The notes beneath the pieces are model-generated. The model was not told where the DNA came from and did no database searches. It worked only from the letters and a program-made list of their open reading frames with translations. Position numbers and translations under genes: made by a program. Shown piece by piece: positions 58,899 through 64,000 of a DNA stretch of 64,000 nucleotides. The stretch is from Aplectana chamaeleonis (taxonomy: Eukaryota > Nematoda > Chromadorea > Rhabditida > Cosmocercidae). The DNA is taken from NCBI GenBank assembly GCA_029168955.1, contig JAPDOI010001316.1, positions 124,001 through 188,000 of the forward strand, written 5' to 3'. The first letter of the stretch is position 1; each line of letters begins with the position of its first letter.

Positions 58899-59618
58899 GT
58901 TACTCTGAGAGAATCCCCCGCGATCGTTCACGGATAGAATCCCCTTGGTTTCTGGTAGGGGCCGAGAGTATACTAGCATGGGGCTATCGCGGAACGATCA
59001 CGAGAATCTGTCAGTCTCAAACCGAGAGCGTACCGCGCTCGTTCATCGATGCTCTATAGCGGAACCGTGAGGAATCGTGCCTGGGCCTATCACGGAACGA
59101 TCGCGAGATTCTACCAGCTTCAACCTGAGGGCGAAGCGTGTCTATAAATTGATGTATTCGGGTTGTTACATCGCGGAACCGCGATGAACCGAGCCCGGAA
59201 CTATCGCGGTACGGTCGCGAGATCCTGTCACCCTCCACCCCTGATCGTACCGCATTCATGCCCTCTCGATGTTTCACCCGAGCGAGTGTTGCCTATCAGG
59301 TCAGCACGAAGCTATAAGTTATTGCCCTTGCCGTATTCTGTGCTGCTTTACAAATCTGCACATCATGAGAACGTGGAACCGCGGGAAAACGATCACGGAA
59401 CCATCGCGGTTCGCGGGTGCAGCACGGTTCTAGCGCGGTAAACCTCTCAACGATAGCGGTACCATCACGGTACGAGAACGAGAATGCCAACGGATGAGTC
59501 AATCGGGTAACTATCGCGGAACGAACGCGGATCGCGGGACTATGGGGAGACGAACACGGTACTATCGCGGATCACGGGAGCATCACGGTACTAGCGCGAA
59601 AGATTCTCTCAGAGTAAC
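58899..59618. mobile_element. 720-bp TIR element with CGATCGCGG internal minisatellite
   Basis: GTTACTCTGAGAGAATC at 58899-58915 is the exact reverse complement of 59602-59618, and similarity continues inward (CGCGATCG and CGCGCTAG). The interior is a degenerate tandem of TATCGCGGAACGATCGCGAG-like words spaced irregularly, with many CGATCGCG palindromes. A related GAGAGTAACTTG lies outside at about 59673. Short frames here are repeat by-products. Confidence 0.7.
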
Positions 59619-60275
59619 CGCACCTCTGGCATAAGCCACTTGGAAGCTTCACGGAACTCATTGTGTTTATCTCGAGAGTAACTTGTTCTCACATTTTCTT
59701 GAATAAATCTACGCTCAGAATAAAACAGTGGACAAAACATGTTACTTTGATGGCCTCAAAAGACTAGTTCGAATGCTCTTTTCAATTATATCCACCATGA
59801 TGTTGGGTCTTTGGAACAACACGCGACACCCACTCCAAATTTCCGAGTGATTTCAGCACGAGTGCAGTGGTTTCAATCAAGGCATACTACACACACCAAT
59901 CAATTTTTAAGGTATTGTGCCTCTCCTGTAGAGTATTGCGCTGACCACTGCAGTAATTTTTGAAGTGTTTCAGCACCTTTTGGGATCGAAAAAATTCTTT
60001 TCACACCTGAAGATTAACTATGTTGTCGTTTGCAGACTGCTTTTCGCGGCGTTCTTAAGTCGCCTTGTACAATTTAGTCTCGTGAATCGACAGGGTGTGG
60101 AGCTGAACCGCCGCGCACGATGGAAATCACGTTGGCAGGGCCAGTAGCAATCCCCCCAAAGGTGGCAGCTACCGCCTGTCACTGCGTGGTGACTGGGTCA
60201 ATCACGTCTCGGCTATCAATATGGACGGGCAGGCATAGAAATGCACAGGCGGCGCCCAAGTTAATGACCATTGAA
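59619..60275. other. no recognisable gene
   Basis: No tandem repeat, inverted repeat or supported coding frame. From about 60080 the composition becomes GC-richer, leading into the hairpin at 60276. Confidence 0.5.
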
Positions 60276-60321
60276 GTCAGCCACCTGGGAGCAGTGAGCG
60301 TTCTTTTGTGAGGTGGCTGAC
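60276..60321. repeat. perfect 11-bp stem hairpin
   Basis: GTCAGCCACCT at 60276-60286 pairs exactly with AGGTGGCTGAC at 60311-60321, with a 24-base loop. It lies at the start of a GC-rich segment of about 330 bp. Confidence 0.65.
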
Positions 60322-60660
60322 TGCAAGAAACGGGTGGTGACTTCGCTCACCGCCGCAGAGGAAAGAGAAATAGCGCGCGGAACGAATAGGAGCTGGGTCG
60401 ATACCGCGGTCATAGGGTCGAGCACGTCCAATTGTGATGACTTTTTGAGCCAAGTGCGCTCCAAGAAAAGGCAGTGGAGCGCTTTCGAACCGACCAGTCC
60501 ACTGTCCACTTATCACCCCAGCACAGCACGGCGGCCTATCTCGTTGTCTAGGTGGGCGAGGAAAAATTGGACCCGCCGGCTGGCGGCTATCCAGCTCCGC
60601 TGCCACCTGATAGGAATGACAGGCGAAACGTTCAAAGGTTTTATTGATGTTTAAATGATT
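60322..60660 (+). other. GC-rich segment with overlapping unrecognised frames
   Basis: A plus-strand frame of about 113 codons (from 60313, opening at GTG and not ATG) ends at 60654 and contains a basic segment RSKKRQWSAFEP. A 109-codon minus-strand frame overlaps it (60277-60606). Neither shows a domain I recognise. It may be a fragment of an exon or simply GC-rich repeat sequence lacking stops. Confidence 0.2.
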
Positions 60661-61050
60661 CCTGGCAAAGATTAGTGGGAGATTAACGTCAAATTGTACG
60701 TAGCTGTCATGAACCCTTCTTCTTTATAGATTTCACGTGCTTTAGTCCTATGCTAAGCTCAACTTCCAATTCCTAAAAGTTGCTGTGGCCATATTCAACC
60801 ATTTTCAATTTTTTTTCCAATAATCGCTCACCACGAATAAAATCAGATTTGCTTAGAAAGCCATCTAAGAAAGATGCCTGAAAAACGGTTTCGTTTTTCA
60901 GAAATTGCATGAAACTTACGTGATCCGCGTGTACTAGTTACTAAATGCTGTATAATAGTTCATCTAAGTGCGGCTTTTATCTAAACATCGTTTTCCTCTT
61001 TCGCTTCAAGTTCACTTCTTTCTATGTTGACTGGGGAGCGTGAAACAGAC
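60661..61050. other. no recognisable gene
   Basis: AT-rich sequence with no supported open frame or repeat. The TAA target site of the next element begins at 61051. Confidence 0.5.
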
Positions 61051-61053
61051 TAA

Positions 61054-62128
61054 CAAGGGAAGTATACAAAGCGTAGGTCGGATCTGCCAAAACGACTAGT
61101 GTCGTTAGTATCTCTTGTGGCTCAATAGTAGAACTGCTCAGTAACCCGCCCCAAGCCGCAGGTTCCAAGAAGGTACAAGCCTAAAAAGCTCATTTTTTGT
61201 GCTTTTTGTACCTTCCGGAAAACGTGTTAGTCTTCGGAAAATCCGGAAACGGACCTCATAAATGTGTTCAGCGTCAGAAACTACCCTCCTGAGCAAAGTT
61301 TGAGTGAAGGCACATTTTCCGTACTTTGTCCAGACTAACAGTGTTTTGGACGGATTTTCGGTTGGGCGTTTATTTCTACCAATTAAGGGCTCCGGAAGCG
61401 TTTTAGAAAAATTGTCCAGATTTAACTTAAAATTCTCCCATGGAGGTTTTTCGGGGCGCTGATCACGAATCTGTGGTTAATTAGTCGATTTTCCAATGTT
61501 TTCGGCTAATTTCGTTTGAAGCTTCCCAACCGGGGAAAATTCCGAGGGAAAAACACCAGTTTCGAGATTTCCGGTTTTCTACGATAGATATGTCTCAAAA
61601 TCATTCTCTGAGGGTTATTTAAAGTGCTAAACACGAATCTGGAGTCCGTTTAGCGATCTTTTGCAGATTACGGTAGATTACGGTGGGTATACGGTAGTTT
61701 GGTAAAAATCTCAGATTTTACTCAAAATTTGTATACGGGGGTTATTCGGGGTGGAGAATACGAATTTAACGTCCGTTAGTAGATTTTCAAAATACTAAGG
61801 TGGGTTTTGACCCCTAAATGACATGTTACCTACCGTAACCTACAGTAAACCTCAAAACTTCGACAAATGGACTCCAGATTCGTATTCGCCACCCTATATT
61901 ACCCCTACATACAACTTTTGAGCTAAATCCGAGAAAAGTTTTTGAAACTCCAAAAAAAATGCCTGATGGGTACCCTTGCCTTTTCGCCAGGCTTAAAAAG
62001 TGCTCATAACTTTTTTGAGCGTGCGGCTCGCGGCGGGATACTGCGCATTTGTACTATTGAGCCAGAAGACATACTAACCATACTAGTCGTTTTCGCAGAT
62101 CCGACCTACGCTTTTTATACTTCCCTTG
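61054..62128. mobile_element. 1.08-kb TAA-flanked TIR element, PIF/Harbinger-like by target site
   Basis: The termini CAAGGGAAGTATA...GCGTAGGTCGGATCTGC and their mirror GCAGATCCGACCTACGC...TATACTTCCCTTG extend as imperfect inverted arms of about 110-120 bp at roughly 80% identity (through GGCTCAATAGTA and CCCGCC). TAA lies on both sides (61051-61053 and 62129-62131), as expected for the 3-bp TWA duplications of PIF/Harbinger transposons. No transposase frame is present, so it is non-autonomous. Its centre holds the dispersed GAACACGAATCTGGAGTCC family and ATTACGGTAG-type motifs. Confidence 0.7.
61600..61940. repeat. clustered copies of the GAACACGAATC dispersed motif
   Basis: AACACGAATCTGGAGTCCG at about 61628 is followed by GATTACGGTAGATTACGGT. 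A second form, GAGAATACGAATTTAACG, lies near 61755. An inverted form, GGACTCCAGATTCGTATTC, lies near 61869, followed by ACCCCTACATACAACTTTTG. The arrangement around GTATAC and GGGGTTATTC matches that at 15283-15440 in the 4-kb element. Non-coding repeat family. Confidence 0.6.
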
Positions 62129-62145
62129 TAAGGAGAAAACTAGTT

Positions 62146-62320
62146 CATACCCTATTTTCTCTTTTTGAAGTACATGTACTTCTAATACTCAGGCCCCTAT
62201 TTTACATGTACTTATATTAGAGGTGTACTTCAAAAAGAGGCTGTACTTCTTATTCTCAGCCCTCTTTTTTTGGTGTACTTATATTAGAGGTGTACTTCTT
62301 ATAGAGGGTGTACTTTTATT
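62146..62320. repeat. GTACTTC minisatellite, copy 1
   Basis: GTACTTCTTATAGAGG, GTACTTATATTAGAGG and GTACTTCAAAAAGAGG alternate at about 17-20 base intervals, with two ATTCTCAGCCCTC or ATACTCAGGCCCC insertions. A shorter, closely similar block lies in direct orientation at 63548-63660. Confidence 0.7.
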
Positions 62321-62598
62321 AATCGGGGCAAATTTTTGATTTTCCAGTGGTAGACTGTTTGCATTTCAGGCATAGATTTCCAGTGTAAGACCGAAAATTT
62401 GTATGTAGTTAAACTTCACACCGCAACCACAAAAACTTAGCCACTTGGGCTAACCGAATTGAGGTTTCCACAATCACTGAATTCTTATTTTCAAACCCTT
62501 GATTCACACCCTTCCCGAGTCAATTTCTTCCAAAAACGTATAAGTTCGGTAACGCCTCTGTTGGCAGGTGCTACATAAGGAAAAGAAACTGATGGGAA
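62321..62598. other. no recognisable gene
   Basis: Nothing supportable. There is an AT-rich start, then unique-looking sequence without open frames of note. Confidence 0.5.
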
Positions 62599-62865
62599 TC
62601 AACTTGTTACAATGGAATTGATCGCCTTTAGAGCCCTCCAGAGCGATTGAAAAACTTCAATCGCTCTCAAACGACTTGACAACAGTTCTTTCAGAGGCGA
62701 GTTCTCTGCGTCCACAATACAATGCATGTTAAGCCTACCATTGGTGGTTCCTGATTTCCTTCTTGTATAAACGATTCCTCTACATGAATGATCCATCTTC
62801 GTAACGCTAGGGAATCTTGGCTTTCCAATGAACGTTGAAGTCAAGGTCCAGTCAAACTTTGACAC
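62599..62865 (-). CDS. possible exon or small hypothetical protein (88 codons)
   Basis: A minus-strand frame opening MSKFDWTLTSTFIGKPRF and ending ALKAINSIVTS. Amino acid use is ordinary for a protein and the frame is not composed of an obvious repeat, unlike most frames in this window. However, a perfect 11-bp hairpin (GAGCGATTGAA with TTCAATCGCTC, 62641-62666) lies inside it, no family is recognised, and no splice signals were confirmed. It is listed only as the best remaining coding candidate in the right flank. Confidence 0.15.
   Translation of the reverse strand: MSKFDWTLTSTFIGKPRFPSVTKMDHSCRGIVYTRRKSGTTNGRLNMHCIVDAENSPLKELLSSRLRAIEVFQSLWRALKAINSIVTS
62641..62666. repeat. perfect 11-bp hairpin with 4-base loop
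   Basis: GAGCGATTGAA, loop AAAC, TTCAATCGCTC. The short loop and perfect stem could act as a stem-loop in RNA. No run of T follows on either strand to suggest a terminator. Confidence 0.6.
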
Positions 62866-63547
62866 TACTGAAATTCCGGTTTAATAGATTGGGCTGGCCT
62901 AGCTGAACGTCGTCCGAACGTTTCACAAACTCTGAGTCCATGCTTCTGGAGAAAAAAGCCTCAAAGACTAGGATTACGGTATTGCCAGAATGACCGATAT
63001 TTACGCTGCAGTTTTGAAGAATGCGTGGACGATGGCCCCCTGCAAACTATGGACGATGGACAATTGAACCTTTCTGACTTTTCTGACGCAGCGGTTGACG
63101 GAAGTGGCTGTATCGACTTGAAGAAGACCGGTTTTCACGCATTTTTCGCATGTTCTTTGGGAATTCCTCAAAATCGAAATTCTGACCGGACTCTGCCTTT
63201 AAAGTCAACGTCTTGGGCCAAAACAAGTCAACTTTGAATCACTAAAACCCAATCCAATCAGATTTCTTGTATAGTATTTAAATGAACTCCATTCATTTTC
63301 CGAGAATAACATCAATATCAAGTTCCAGCTTTATGTTTTTTCTTGGTCATTTGCAGTTCGTTAAAGTTTCATCGGAAGCTCTGCCATACAAGCAATTTTG
63401 ACCGAGAAAGGCTGCCGATAGTTTTTTTTGCAAATATTCAAACCTCACACTATTGAAAAAAAACATCTCGTGCAAACTGGTCTCTCAAATGCCACATTCG
63501 ATTTGCCAAGCACTTAATTAAGTACCCGAGTACCGGAGGCTTTATCC
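62866..63547. other. no recognisable gene
   Basis: Contains short frames without known domains (for example 63025-63237, beginning MDDGPLQTMDDGQLN) and an AT-rich second half. A single ATTACGGTATTGCC motif lies near 62972. Confidence 0.4.
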
Positions 63548-63665
63548 GAAACGAGATGTACTTCAAATAGAGGGTGTACTTCTTATACTCAGCCATCCCT
63601 TTTAGGTGTACTTCTATTAGGGGTGTACTTCAGATAGAGGTGTACTTCTATTAGAGGAAATACGG
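63548..63665. repeat. GTACTTC minisatellite, copy 2
   Basis: GTACTTCAAATAGAGG, GTACTTCTTATACTCAGCC, GTACTTCTATTAGGGG, GTACTTCAGATAGAGG and GTACTTCTATTAGAGG in succession. The order (two units, a CTCAGCC insertion, then three units) parallels 62146-62320, so the two blocks share origin. Confidence 0.7.
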
Positions 63666-63682
63666 TAATTCAAAAAAATGCT

Positions 63683-63895
63683 TTGAATTTTTCGGTACAT
63701 TGTGACAAAAACACGAGGTTCGCTCATCGAAAATCATACTACAAAGTGTATCGTGGTTCAGTGGTAAGAGGTCATCCAACAAAAAAATTTCAAAATCGTT
63801 TTTTGAATCTAACATTCTCTCGCTCTGATGATTTCCGAGAAAAATTCCGAAATATCATCAGCCAAGGTTGGAAACTTATTAAATCTGAAAGATAG
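63683..63895 (+). CDS. possible exon (about 65 codons), unrecognised
   Basis: An open plus-strand stretch whose peptide looks protein-like and strongly basic (segments such as HRKSYYKVYRGSVV and DDFREKFRNIISQGWK), ending at TAG 63893-63895. It opens at TTG, so if real it would be an exon rather than a whole gene. It contains TGGTTCAGTGGTAAGAG, which resembles a tRNA A box, but no B box follows. No family recognised. Confidence 0.15.
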   Translation: MNFSVHCDKNTRFAHRKSYYKVYRGSVVRGHPTKKFQNRFLNLTFSRSDDFREKFRNIISQGWKLIKSER

Positions 63896-64000
63896 ACACG
63901 TTTGCTCGCTCCCGGAACCCATATTTACTACTGCTAGTTCGATCAAAGTTACAAGGAATACGAAGAACTGTGGAGGGAGTGTATTTAGGAAAACAGGAAG
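63896..64000. other. window end, nothing recognised
   Basis: About 105 bases without repeat or coding signal. Confidence 0.4.

Noticed and set aside
63745..63815. tRNA gene at TGGTTCAGTGGTAAGAG
   Set aside because: It resembles an A box, but no B box (GGTTCGANNCC) or cloverleaf follows within tRNA length.

Overview
The window looks like non-coding, repeat-dominated DNA from a eukaryote, most likely an invertebrate animal. There is no gene-dense layout, no ribosomal or transfer RNA gene and no recognisable full-length protein. Satellite DNA, inverted-repeat (MITE-like) elements and degenerate minisatellites fill it. A nematode is my best guess, at low to moderate confidence. The support is GGTAAATT/TTTACCGG-rich stretches ending in GTGCACACCCCTG, a TTAA-flanked palindromic element starting AGGCAGTGGTCGCG, and scattered ATTACGGTAG motifs, all of which resemble nematode repeats. 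I could not run a database search.

Layout. Positions 1-2982 are a left flank with no recognisable gene. It holds a 42-bp ATTCG minisatellite (1269-1427), three consecutive GC-rich hairpins (1476-1570) and a degenerate minisatellite of about 41 bp (2180-2750). Positions 2983-54207 are one continuous satellite array of about 75 monomers, mostly 512 or 521 bp long. Each monomer is composite: a GGATGA hexamer tract, a GC box, two and a bit copies of a 60-bp subrepeat, one copy of a sequence that matches the flanking 41-bp minisatellite, a GTCGG-rich segment and a TATAAT box. The array is interrupted by three nearly identical 4.08-kb elements with terminal inverted repeats (14467-18547, 34513-38593, 39106-43188). 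All three lie in the same orientation at exactly the same base of the monomer. They share private sequence variants in the flanking satellite, so they descend from one insertion that was multiplied with the satellite; copies 2 and 3 are separated by exactly one 512-bp monomer.

Positions 54208-64000 are a right flank, also without a recognisable gene. It contains at least five inverted-repeat elements: a TTAA-flanked one at 55139-55674; 55931-56232; a foldback at 58249-58759; 58899-59618; and a TAA-flanked one at 61054-62128. It also holds an older imperfect inverted repeat (56371-56845), a second ATTCG minisatellite, two GTACTTC minisatellites and several copies of a dispersed GAACACGAATCTGGAGTCC motif that also occurs inside the 4-kb elements.

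No pathway or operon logic applies. The biological story is how the satellite was built (minisatellite, then composite monomer, then multi-monomer variants, then an embedded transposon carried along as a higher-order repeat). The many 60-150 codon open frames in the array occur on both strands of the same DNA, lose their reading frame freely between copies and are not treated as genes.
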